Assembly: GCF_024437735.1 (NCBI RefSeq)
Contig: NZ_JANFQO010000003.1
Coordinates: forward strand, 330,242 to 394,241
Direction of reading: 5' to 3'
DNA length: 64,000 bases
From: Tahibacter harae
GTDB taxonomy: Bacteria; Pseudomonadota; Gammaproteobacteria; Xanthomonadales; Rhodanobacteraceae
Position numbers and translations under genes: made by a program. The notes below the pieces were generated by a model. It saw only the letters and a list, made by a program, of their open reading frames with translations, had not been told where the DNA came from and did not search any database. Numbering within the stretch: the stretch's first letter is position 1; every line of letters begins with the position of its first letter. This document shows positions 37,701-44,912 of this stretch, piece after piece.

Positions 37701-38314
37701 TCGACGTTGAGGCGCACATACGGGCTGTCCGCGCGCGGATTGACCACGCTGGCGCGCACGCCGGAAACCTTGAGCACGACCTGGGCCAGGGCCTCGGCCG
37801 ATTCGCCGGCGAAGCCGTAGATTTCCACGTCGATGCCGCCGCCGGGCGCCTGGCCCAGGCTGCTGCGGGCGCCGGCGTACAGCGCCGGATCCAGCTTCAT
37901 GCCGGGCTGATACAGCCCGGCCCAGCGCACGCCGCGGTCGCTGTTGAGATCGGCCAGACTGCGCTGCGCGCCCAGGCCGACGATGAAGGCGTTGTTGGGC
38001 ACATAGCCCAGGATGCGGAAGCCGCGCTTCTCCAGGCGCTCACGGCCGCCGCGGTCGCCGTCGGCGAACTGGACCAGGGCGTAGCGCGCCGTGGTCACGT
38101 CGGCGGCAGCGCCGGTGGCGCTGTAGTCGACGCGCTCCTGGGTGGGATCGATGGCACCGGCGCGGGTCAGCAGCAGGCGGGCGTTGTTCACCACGGCGTC
38201 GGTGAGCTGTTCCGCACCGACGGCACTGGGCTGGACCGCGCGGGGTCCCTGCGCGGTGGCAGCGCTGGCGACGAGAAGCAGCGAAATCGCCGCGGCAAGG
38301 CGGTGATGTTTCAT
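34793..38314 (-). CDS. Large secreted S8 family serine protease (subtilase) with FxxGFE C-terminus
   Basis: An exported 1173-residue subtilisin-like protease. A signal peptide (about residues 1-22) is followed by a long propeptide-like region to about residue 265 and an S8 domain with the full catalytic set D279 (SISDSGLD), H348 (HGTHTSG), oxyanion N460 (SAGNSG) and S541 (SGTSMAAP). A PPC-like beta domain covers about residues 580-690. Fibronectin-III-like and jelly-roll segments follow. The last residues, DRLFADGFES then NAQFNCKTQ, carry the FxxGFE-type tail. The ATG follows a GGGAG Shine-Dalgarno. A strong sigma-70 promoter lies 89 bp upstream. Confidence 0.93.
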   Translation of the reverse strand: MKHHRLAAAISLLLVASAATAQGPRAVQPSAVGAEQLTDAVVNNARLLLTRAGAIDPTQERVDYSATGAAADVTTARYALVQFADGDRGGRERLEKRGFRILGYVPNNAFIVGLGAQRSLADLNSDRGVRWAGLYQPGMKLDPALYAGARSSLGQAPGGGIDVEIYGFAGESAEALAQVVLKVSGVRASVVNPRADSPYVRLNVDAARLADLVRVATGMEGVAWVGHYLQPELDNSGAIGAIQGNSTVNIAGSGTVEAGRTPIWDHGLFGSNQIVSISDSGLDANEAWFTTLNKGSGPVTAVTEAETPLPPALGTTYPTRKVYGYWVQPGATAYDNNQVCTTSATSFHGTHTSGTIAGDAAGTFGSTYLASTPTAANHELADGMAPNAQLLFQDIGNDTTGCLSITDLSSTLSQAYAASARIHSASWGAPTGGVYSGNDYEVDYTLSKEEDMLFVVSAGNSGPGTQSIGSPGNAKNAVTVGATAHAGGTSVASFSSRGPTADGRRKPDVMAPGSSTISAAGDTTTNTTPETPATSSKSGTSMAAPTVSGNAALMRQFFADGFYPRGTATAADKYNPSGMVMKATILNGTNPVTTANWDSNTYGWGRMWLDSNLWFSNTLTGGDDNRRLRLFERTQAAGLKTGDTHVYTIANVAAGQELRATLAWYDIEAQQGAVVSLVNNLDLEVTGPGGTYLGNVFASGVSTTGGSADARNTVEQVRLTAPAAGTYTFTVRGTNIPGGSRPNTNRQGYALAVSGAFGLPATAPAAAPVAVNATNSGNQVNVAFTGAANSYQLYRADGTCASADPGNFRLVGSGAASPLVDSTPQSGKTYAYKIRGIANDVEGEVSNCVEVTSTAACTLQPEFTHDSVAVTSTQGTTCTVGLAWDAAQANCAASTGISYAVQRDNSPYFPAPVTVVSGHPSTTYNDTAVSFAQPYFYRVTASDSLGNTAPVSLVVNGTPIGPDGVRGDSYSDNGDDRIFVTLDSPWHVTNTSANTGTRSYHSGYDNVSYPSATCAAITTPKLLVQPGAVLSFQARYDLEYQWDGMVMEISTDNGATWSDLPPDGGYPDTLAETLSPPINACGYPNTQGAFTGVTTPTANNSSANGTTSVYKPFTRNLSSYAGQNVRIRWRVTADSNTEYAGAFIDDISLGGSALDRLFADGFESNAQFNCKTQ

Positions 38315-38629
38315 GGATTCGGTCTCCCAGGAAAAGGCGGCATCAGCCGCAAGAACCGCAACAGCGCCCAAGTATGCGGGGGCTGAACAGCAGGTAAATC
38401 AGACTATAGACCGATCAAAAAATATTTCTCAAGGCCGATTCCGGCCAAAGCCGCGCCGGAACTGGAGTTGTCCGTACAGGCAGTGCCGGAAGATCACAAA
38501 AAGCCACGATTCGGCCAGGTCCGGCCGCCCGGCCCGGCTGCGGCCCGGCGGCCGCGGCGGCATGGCGGATAATCCGCCCGCACTTGCAAATCCGTCCCGG
38601 CGGCCGCAGCTGAGCCGCCTTCAACAAGG
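38315..38629. other. Divergent control region between the subtilase and hslO
   Basis: This 315-bp gap holds the subtilase promoter (38403-38432, minus strand), an AT-rich patch (38400-38432) that contrasts with the surrounding GC-rich DNA, and the hslO leader. I find no sigma-32 promoter (CTTGAAA and CCCCAT-like pair) in front of hslO. Confidence 0.5.
38403..38432 (-). promoter_or_regulatory. Sigma-70-like promoter of the secreted subtilase
   Basis: On the minus strand TTGAGA (38432-38427, five of six consensus bases) and TATAGT (38408-38403, five of six) are 18 bp apart. The predicted transcript would start near 38396, leaving a leader of about 80 nt before the ATG at 38314. This is the best promoter match in the window. 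Confidence 0.65.
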
Positions 38630-39526
38630 ATGCCTTACGTGGAAAGAACCCCCGATCGTCTGCACCGTTTCCTGCTTGAGCGCGCCGGCGTGAGCGGCGT
38701 GCTGGTGCAGTTGGAAGATGCCTGGCAGGAAGTGGCCGGACGCAGCGCCTATCCGCCTGCGGTCGCCGCACTGCTGGGCCAGGCGCTGGCGGCGACGGCC
38801 GCGCTGACCGGCACCATCAAGTTCACCGGCAAGCTGTCCCTGCAGCTGCACAGCAAGGGCGAGCTGGGCCTGCTGTATACCGAATGCAATGACGAGGGCC
38901 GCGTGCGCGGCCTGGCGCAGTGGCGTGAAGGCATCGGCGCCGCCGTCGACCTGGCGTCACTGGCCGAGCCGCTGCTGGCCGTCACCATCGAGAACGCCGC
39001 CACCGGCCAGCGCCAGCAGGGCATGGTGCCGGTGGAGCACGGCAGCCTGGCGCAGTTGCTGGAGGGCTATTTCGAGCGTTCCGAGCAGTTGCCCAGCCGC
39101 ATCCAGCTGGCCTGCGCCGGCGGCCGCGCCGCGGCCCTGATCCTGCAGCCGCTGGCCCAGGCCGGCGGCAGCGGCGGCGCCGATCCGGACGGCTGGAACC
39201 GGGTACGCCACCTCGCCGCCACGCTGACCGACGAGGAACTGCTGCAGCTGGAACCGGAACAGGTGCTGCTGCGCCTGTTCCACGAGGAAAACGTGCGCGT
39301 CAACGAACAGCGCGACTTGCATTTCGGCTGCCATTGCAGCCGCGAACGGGTCGCGGCGGTGCTGCGCAACCTGGGCCGCGACGAGAGCGAAGCAGCGCTG
39401 CAGTCCGACGGCCGCATTGAGGTCACCTGCGAGTTCTGCAACGCGCACTATCACTTCGACCGCATCGACCTGGAGCAGGTATTCAGCGAGCAGCCCGAGC
39501 CGCCGGGTTCGGACAGTACGCATTGA
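38630..39526 (+). CDS. hslO: Redox-regulated chaperonin Hsp33
   Basis: Hsp33 is a holdase chaperone turned on by oxidation. When reduced, a zinc ion holds its C-terminal switch folded; peroxide or hypochlorite releases the zinc and unfolds the linker. The 298-residue protein has the normal N-terminal core (LHRFLLERAGVSGVLVQL; AALTGTIKFTGKLSLQL) and the switch cysteines C-x-C (GCHCSRER) and C-x-x-C (CEFCNAHY) near residues 234 and 265. The ATG given has its AAGGA overlapping the start itself. A GTG nine bases later (38639) has that AAGGA at better spacing and may be the true start. It stands alone, divergent from the subtilase. Confidence 0.94.
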   Translation: MPYVERTPDRLHRFLLERAGVSGVLVQLEDAWQEVAGRSAYPPAVAALLGQALAATAALTGTIKFTGKLSLQLHSKGELGLLYTECNDEGRVRGLAQWREGIGAAVDLASLAEPLLAVTIENAATGQRQQGMVPVEHGSLAQLLEGYFERSEQLPSRIQLACAGGRAAALILQPLAQAGGSGGADPDGWNRVRHLAATLTDEELLQLEPEQVLLRLFHEENVRVNEQRDLHFGCHCSRERVAAVLRNLGRDESEAALQSDGRIEVTCEFCNAHYHFDRIDLEQVFSEQPEPPGSDSTH

Positions 39527-39671
39527 ACCGAAGGCCGTGCGCGGTTTTCCGCGTGCGGTGCCCTGTCTGTTAGACGGCAGGCGCAGCGCTGGTCAGCTGC
39601 GCCGCAATCGGCTCGGGAGTCTGGAGATCCGCCTGCGGCGCAGTACGGAACTGTCTGCGTGCAGTTTCCCG

Positions 39672-39690
39672 GCCGCCCGCTGCGGGCGGC
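39672..39690. terminator. GC hairpin between convergent hslO and the GGDEF-EAL gene
   Basis: A 7-bp perfect stem (39672-39678 with 39684-39690) with a five-base loop is located in the 176-bp gap between two convergent genes. No T tract follows on either strand, so intrinsic termination is uncertain. The rest of the gap shows nothing else. Confidence 0.35.
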
Positions 39691-39702
39691 GGCCGATCCG
39701 GC

Positions 39703-42681
39703 TCAGTCCGGGCCGACGCCCAGCCAGTGCTCCGCCGGCTGCGGCCGGCCGAACAGGAAGCCCTGGCCGAATTCACAGCCCAGGGCTTCCAGCGCCTGCT
39801 GCTGGGCTTCGGTCTCTATGCCCTCGGCAATGACCTGCATGCCCAGCGAGCCGGCCATGGCCAGGATCGCCCGCACCACCGCGCTGGAACTGCCATCGTC
39901 GTAGGGACGCATCTCGGCGACGAAGGAGCGGTCGATCTTCAGCGCCTGCAGCGGGTACTGGTGCAGGTAGCTGAGGCTGGAATAGCCGGTGCCGAAATCG
40001 TCCAGCGCCACGCTGATGCCGCGGCGACGCAGGCCGTCGAGGATCTGCTTCACCTGGGCCGGGTTTTCCAGCAGCGCGCGCTCGGTGACTTCGATGCGGA
40101 TGCGGCTGGGCATGACGCCGTTGCGATCGAGGATGGCGAACAGCTCGCGATCCAGCTCGCTGAGGCGGAAATGCCGCGCGGTGAGATTGATGCTGATGAA
40201 ACCGCCCTGGGCCGTCAGCGCCGGTGCGATCGCGCAGACGCGCTCGAACATCTGCCAGTCGATCTGCTCGGCCGAGCCGCTGTCCTCGGCCACGGGCAGG
40301 AAATCCCCAGGCAGCAGCACGCCGCGCTCGGGATGTCGCCAGCGCACCAGGGCCTCGTAGCCGACCACGCTGCGGTCCGACAATCGCACTATGGGCTGGA
40401 AATACGGCTCCAGCTCGCCGCGGGCGATGGCGCGGCGCAGATCGTTCTCCACCTCCAGCAGGCGCAGCGCCTCCTGGTGCAGGCCTTCGTCGAACAGCGC
40501 GTAGCGGTGGCGGCCTTCGGCCTTGGCCCGGTACATGGCCACATCGGCGTCGCGCAGCAGTTCCTCGGCCTTGGCATAGCGCGGCGAGGCCAGCGCAATG
40601 CCGATGGAGGCCGAGGTGAACACTTCCTTGGCGCCCAGGCGTATCGGTGCATTCAGCGCGTGGATGATGCGCGCGGCGAAGTTGATCGCGCGCTCGGGCT
40701 CGGCCGAGTCATGCAGCAGGATGGCGAATTCGTCGCCGCCCAGGCGCGCGGCGACATCGCCGGAATCCAGGCAGCCGGCGATGCGGCCGCCCACTTCGTA
40801 CAGCAGATCGTCGCCGATCAGATGACCGACCGAATCGTTGATTACCTTGAAGCGGTCCAGATCCAGGAACAGCACTGCAAACGGCCGCCGCGCATCGCGC
40901 CGGTAGCGGTCCAGGGCCAGCTCCAGGCGCTCCAGGAACAAGGTGCGGTTGGGCAGGCCGGTAAGCGAATCGTGCAACGTCTCGTGCTTGAGCTGGCGTT
41001 CGATGCTTTCGCGGTAGGCCATCTGCTCGCGCAGGTCGCGGTTGGCCGCGGCCAGCTCGGCGGTGCGCTCGGTGACGCGCTGCTCCAGCTCGGCATAGGC
41101 GGATTTCAGCGACTCCGCATTGCGCTTGCGCTCCAGCGCATTGGCAATGTGGTAGCTCACGAAGGTGAGCAATTCCTGGTCGCGCGGCGTATAGCCGTAG
41201 TCCTCGGAATAGCTCTGCACGGCGAGTACGCCCACCGCCTTGTCGGCGCAGATCAGCGGCACGCCCAGCCAGCAGGTGGACTGCGTGCCTATGCTGTTGA
41301 CGGCGCCGGCCTGGGTCAGCCGCTCGATGCCGGCGCGGTCGACCAGCAGGGCCTGGCCGTGGTTGAGCACGTATTCGGTCAGGCCGCGGCCGGGCCGGCG
41401 CGAGCGCCGCTCGTGGTCGAATTCGTCCACCGAGTACGGAAAGCGCAGCTCGTCGGCATCGTCGGAGGCAAGCGCAATGTAGAAATTGCGCGCATTAAGC
41501 AGGCCGCCGACGACGCGGTGCAGGGCGGCGTAGAAATCCTCCAGGCTGTCGGTCGCATTGGCCAGCTCGGCGATGCGGAACAGCGCCGCCTGCAGGCGTT
41601 CGCCGCGCTGGCGTTCCAACACCTGCTGCTGCAGCACACGATTGGCCTCGCGCAGCGCATCGGTGCGCTCGGCCACGCGCTGCTCCAGTTCCTCGTGGGC
41701 GCGGCGGCGTTCCAGGGCGGTGAGAATGTGCTGGGCGACATAGGTCAGCAGGGTCTGGTCCTGCTCGGTGAAGCGTTCGCTCTCGCGATAGCTCTGCACC
41801 ACGATGCCGCCGACCACCTGGTTGCCGCGCAGCAGCGGCACGCCCAGCCAGTCCACGCATTCCGGACCGGCCTGAGAGATGGGGCCGTCCACCTGGCCGC
41901 CGAGCATATCGGGCGAGCCGCGCAGCGCCTTGCCGCCGGTGATCAGGTGCCAGGTCATGCTGCGGTACAGCTCGTGCAGCGAGAACTCGCGGGTCTGGTC
42001 CGGCGCGTCGGAATCGGCCACGTCGACGAAATACGGGAAACGCACGCTGTGCCGCGACGGCTCGTACAGCGCGATATAGAAATTCTCCGCATACATCAGG
42101 CTGCCGACGATGCGGTGCAGCGCGGCCATCACCTCGGGCATGTCGCGGTCGGTATTGGCCTGGTCGGCGATGGCGAACAGGGCGCGCTGCAGGCGTTCGG
42201 CCCGTTCCAGGCGGTCCACCGCCTGCTGCAGGCTGTCGGCCGCGTGCACACTGACCAGCTTGGCATCCAGCAGCAGCAGGGTACGCGCCCAGGCTTCCTG
42301 CCAGTCGGCACCGGACCAGGCCTCGGCCGGGACGCGGGCATCGAGCAGGCCGGTGGTGGCCTCGGGCACGCCCAGCGCCTGCAGCACGCGCACTTCGCGC
42401 GCATCCTGGTCGACCAGGACGATCGGCGGCGCCAGCGGCGCGGAAACCACGCCTTCGGGGCGGCTGGCCACGTGCCGCGCCATCAGCACCGCCGCGGCCG
42501 CGCTGTCGACCAGGCGGAACTGCCCCGGGCCCAGCAGGGCCGTACAGAGTGCGACGCCGGCCTGGCCTACGTCGTCCCAGCCTACTGCCTGCAACAGACG
42601 CTGCAACGCGCTGTCTATGGCGTCCGAGCCCCAGCCGGAACGAAGCGGATTCGCGCTGCTGGTGGCGTTGGGACTAGGCAT
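39703..42681 (-). CDS. Cyclic di-GMP signalling protein with two GAF, a GGDEF and an EAL domain
   Basis: A 992-residue cytoplasmic protein. After about 170 residues of unassigned sequence come two related GAF sensor domains (about 175-330 and 370-520), each ending in a coiled coil (EELEQRVAERTDAL and ELEQRVTERTAEL), then a GGDEF domain with an intact RLGGDEF active site and an EAL domain with EALVRWRHP, the DDFGTGYSS loop and EGIE. Catalytic residues of both output domains look intact, so it could make or degrade cyclic di-GMP. The GAF copies are clearly duplicated (ALHRVVGGLLNARNFYIAL matches ALHRIVGSLMYAENFYIAL). No transmembrane segments are seen. The ATG follows about 100 bp of unlikely in-frame coding sequence. 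Confidence 0.92.
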   Translation of the reverse strand: MPSPNATSSANPLRSGWGSDAIDSALQRLLQAVGWDDVGQAGVALCTALLGPGQFRLVDSAAAAVLMARHVASRPEGVVSAPLAPPIVLVDQDAREVRVLQALGVPEATTGLLDARVPAEAWSGADWQEAWARTLLLLDAKLVSVHAADSLQQAVDRLERAERLQRALFAIADQANTDRDMPEVMAALHRIVGSLMYAENFYIALYEPSRHSVRFPYFVDVADSDAPDQTREFSLHELYRSMTWHLITGGKALRGSPDMLGGQVDGPISQAGPECVDWLGVPLLRGNQVVGGIVVQSYRESERFTEQDQTLLTYVAQHILTALERRRAHEELEQRVAERTDALREANRVLQQQVLERQRGERLQAALFRIAELANATDSLEDFYAALHRVVGGLLNARNFYIALASDDADELRFPYSVDEFDHERRSRRPGRGLTEYVLNHGQALLVDRAGIERLTQAGAVNSIGTQSTCWLGVPLICADKAVGVLAVQSYSEDYGYTPRDQELLTFVSYHIANALERKRNAESLKSAYAELEQRVTERTAELAAANRDLREQMAYRESIERQLKHETLHDSLTGLPNRTLFLERLELALDRYRRDARRPFAVLFLDLDRFKVINDSVGHLIGDDLLYEVGGRIAGCLDSGDVAARLGGDEFAILLHDSAEPERAINFAARIIHALNAPIRLGAKEVFTSASIGIALASPRYAKAEELLRDADVAMYRAKAEGRHRYALFDEGLHQEALRLLEVENDLRRAIARGELEPYFQPIVRLSDRSVVGYEALVRWRHPERGVLLPGDFLPVAEDSGSAEQIDWQMFERVCAIAPALTAQGGFISINLTARHFRLSELDRELFAILDRNGVMPSRIRIEVTERALLENPAQVKQILDGLRRRGISVALDDFGTGYSSLSYLHQYPLQALKIDRSFVAEMRPYDDGSSSAVVRAILAMAGSLGMQVIAEGIETEAQQQALEALGCEFGQGFLFGRPQPAEHWLGVGPD

Positions 42682-42885
42682 TACGCGGCTGGATCTCGGC
42701 GCAGGGGCTGGTGGGGCCGGGGCAGTGTACCGATATGCTCCGATCGGCGGAATTGCGCCAGATTGGTGACGAAAGGCAAGCAATCGGCGTTACTTTTTTG
42801 TAAACTCGGCGCCTAACCGTGTCTGGAAACTGCGGAACTTGATTTTTCCAGGCGGGTCCCACAGCAATCCCGGCCATTTCCCTGC

Positions 42886-43941
42886 ATGCGCAAGCTTCTC
42901 GCCACCTTAGCGTTGACTGTGCTGATGCCGCTCGCGGCGTCCGCGCAGTACATCGTGCCCGAGGCGGCGGAGGCCGAGCAGAAAGCCATGCTGGACCGCC
43001 TGCTCAGCGCCGGCCCGAATGCGGAAAGCAGCAACCTGGTGCCGATGTGGAGCACGCCCGACGGCCGCGTACTGGTCGCCGTGGCCCAGTCCGGCCCGCC
43101 GCAGCCGCCGATAGCGCCGGCCTCGCCCCAGGTCGGCACCGCATTGGACTGGCGCTTGATCGACGCCACCACCCTGCTGGACGGCCGCGTCGGCGTCCGC
43201 CTCGGCGAAAACACCCATCTGCATGGCGGCCTGAGCCTGGCGCCGCTGACCCTGGCCGAACCGGCGCTCGCACTGGATTGCGTCAACAGCGGCTACCTCG
43301 GCGTGATCGGCCCCGACTGCCAGGCGGCCCGCGCCGACCTGCGCAGCGGCAACTGGTACGGCGGCAACGTCGGCGCCAGCTGGGCCGGCTCCGAATTCGG
43401 CCTGGAACTGGGCCTGGCCCTGAGCTGGCTGGAACCCGCCCTGCCGCGCAATCTGATGCCGGCGCTGAGTTCCGCCCTGCCGGCAGTCTCCGCCCCCGGC
43501 ACCAGCGCCCTGCCCAACCTGGTAATCCCGGCCCATACCCTGGGACGCTTCAGCGATTCGGCCCAGTTCGGCGCCCGCGGCAGCTGGTTCTTCGCGCCCA
43601 AGCAGAGCCTGGACCTGGGCGCCAGCATAGGCCGCATCCGCCTCAGCCCCGATCCCGCCGGCAGCCGCCCGCTGTGGCAGCAGACCGCGCTGAGCCTGGG
43701 CCTCGGCGGCAGCGCCCTCAGCACCAACATCACCGGCCGCATCTACAACCCGCTGCGCGGCAGCGTGGGCGCCGATGCCCAGCGCTGGACCGGCATCGAC
43801 CTCGGCGTAACCTGGCACACCCCCTGGCAGGCCGAACTCAGCATCGGCGCACAGAACCTCTGGGCCAATCCGCCCCTGACCGGCAGCGAAGCCAACAGCC
43901 AGGCACGCACGCCGTACGTGCAGTACCAGCAAGACCTCTGA
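42886..43941 (+). CDS. Exported protein, probable outer-membrane beta-barrel
   Basis: A 351-residue protein with a clear signal peptide (MRKLLATLALTVLMPLAASA, cleavage before QYIVPE). The mature part contains many alternating hydrophobic/polar strands rich in glycine (RVGVRLGENTHLHGGLSLAP; NWYGGNVGASWAG; QTALSLGLGGSALS; WQAELSIGAQNLWAN), as in outer-membrane barrels. There are two cysteines in one loop. The C-terminus (YVQYQQDL) lacks the usual terminal aromatic. I do not recognise the family. It is divergent from the GGDEF-EAL gene by 204 bp; no other partner is apparent. Confidence 0.65.
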   Translation: MRKLLATLALTVLMPLAASAQYIVPEAAEAEQKAMLDRLLSAGPNAESSNLVPMWSTPDGRVLVAVAQSGPPQPPIAPASPQVGTALDWRLIDATTLLDGRVGVRLGENTHLHGGLSLAPLTLAEPALALDCVNSGYLGVIGPDCQAARADLRSGNWYGGNVGASWAGSEFGLELGLALSWLEPALPRNLMPALSSALPAVSAPGTSALPNLVIPAHTLGRFSDSAQFGARGSWFFAPKQSLDLGASIGRIRLSPDPAGSRPLWQQTALSLGLGGSALSTNITGRIYNPLRGSVGADAQRWTGIDLGVTWHTPWQAELSIGAQNLWANPPLTGSEANSQARTPYVQYQQDL

Positions 43942-44234
43942 AGCAGCAGCCCCCGGTTCAACCTTTTGAAGCCGCGCCTTGGCGCCAGGTTTGTCGTGCG
44001 CTGTGCGGGCTCTGCCGGACCACACCGATCCGGCCAGCTTTCAGCCCCGGCGAAGCGGCGGAAAGCGTTGCGGAGCCTGATTGCCCAGTCCTGCAATCTC
44101 GGCAGGCGCATCCACATACCTTATTGAAAGGTGGCGGCGGCCCCTCCCCTGATAAGACAGCTATTGCCTCCAGCGCCGGATGAACTGCCGCGGATTGAGG
44201 CGGCCTTGCCACGGACCCAGGGTTTCGGACGGGG

Positions 44235-44514
44235 AGCAGGGACACTGACGGGGATTCGGGACACCCGTTTTGACGAGGCGTTTTTGGGTGCAACTCTCGC
44301 CTGCTGTGGGCTTGGCGGGCTCGGGACATCCACCGCTATCGGGGCGAGTTCATGCGAGTTCAGGACACCCACTTTTCGTCCGCGTCTTCTGGGCACCTCA
44401 CGTTTCAGACGCCCTCACCGACGACAAAAGCTACCGCCTCAGATTCGAGACTCGCCGCAAAACCACGCCTGTCCCCACACACGCCCCGACTCAAAGAAAA
44501 GGGACATATCCGCC
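44235..44514. repeat. Six degenerate copies of a GGGACACCCAC-type repeat
   Basis: Copies with the core GGGACAC/T-CC or close variants occur near 44239, 44258, 44322, 44363, 44391 and 44501, all in the same orientation and 20-110 bp apart. Several are preceded by GATTC or GAGTTC and followed by GTTTTGACG- or ACTTTTCG-like sequence. The core is the reverse complement of the repeats at 49796-49912. Together the two arrays bracket the receptor-sulfotransferase gene pair. Confidence 0.5.
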
Positions 44515-44784
44515 CCGCCCGCCTCGTCCCGAGACGTTAAAAAAACGCCTGTACACCGCCCCCGAAAGCCCCCTCTCGTGATATTCCCGTTAACCGCGTT
44601 TTTAACGTTTTCGTCCGGACAATCCACTTCCGGGCAACGTATGCGCGCAATTTCCGCATAGGTGAGCGCCTGCTTTTCCACCCAAAAAAGATACAATGCC
44701 GCATCCAATTTTCATTCACGATCAATTGGATAGAGCACAGTGCCGTAGGCAAACCACAGCATTGTTGCAAATAAGCTACAGGGA

Positions 44785-44813
44785 TTCCCACTCGTTGCGA
44801 ATGTTGTTAGTAT
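44785..44813 (+). promoter_or_regulatory. Possible promoter of the TonB receptor gene
   Basis: TTCCCA (44785-44790) and TAGTAT (44808-44813), each matching four of six consensus bases, are spaced 17 bp apart. The leader would be about 93 nt. The match is moderate; it is the best candidate in an AT-richer upstream region of a gene whose codon use suggests high expression. Confidence 0.35.
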
Positions 44814-44912
44814 CGGCCGCTGCCGAGGCTTAGGCAGGTTATTCCTTGGCCTTTTCCAGGAAGGAAAGTACTAGTCCCGATCTGTGTCACAACTCTGACG
44901 TTGGAGAGTGTA

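Larger units (their letters stand above)
43942..44912. other. 971-bp intergenic stretch before the TonB receptor gene
   Basis: No gene is supported here. Open frames of up to 177 codons exist, but their codon use and residue content are unlike the neighbours. 44235-44514 holds six degenerate copies of a GGGACACCCAC-like motif. From about 44580 the base composition becomes AT-richer, ending in a promoter-like pair at 44785-44813 and a 100-nt leader for the TonB receptor gene. Confidence 0.6.

Noticed and set aside
34772..38386. 1204-codon frame antisense to the subtilase
   Set aside because: No conserved motif; the minus-strand product has an intact catalytic triad and signal peptide.
44131..44661. 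177-codon plus-strand frame in the gap before the receptor gene
   Set aside because: Proline- and arginine-rich, covers the degenerate repeats, and no ribosome-binding site or family match.
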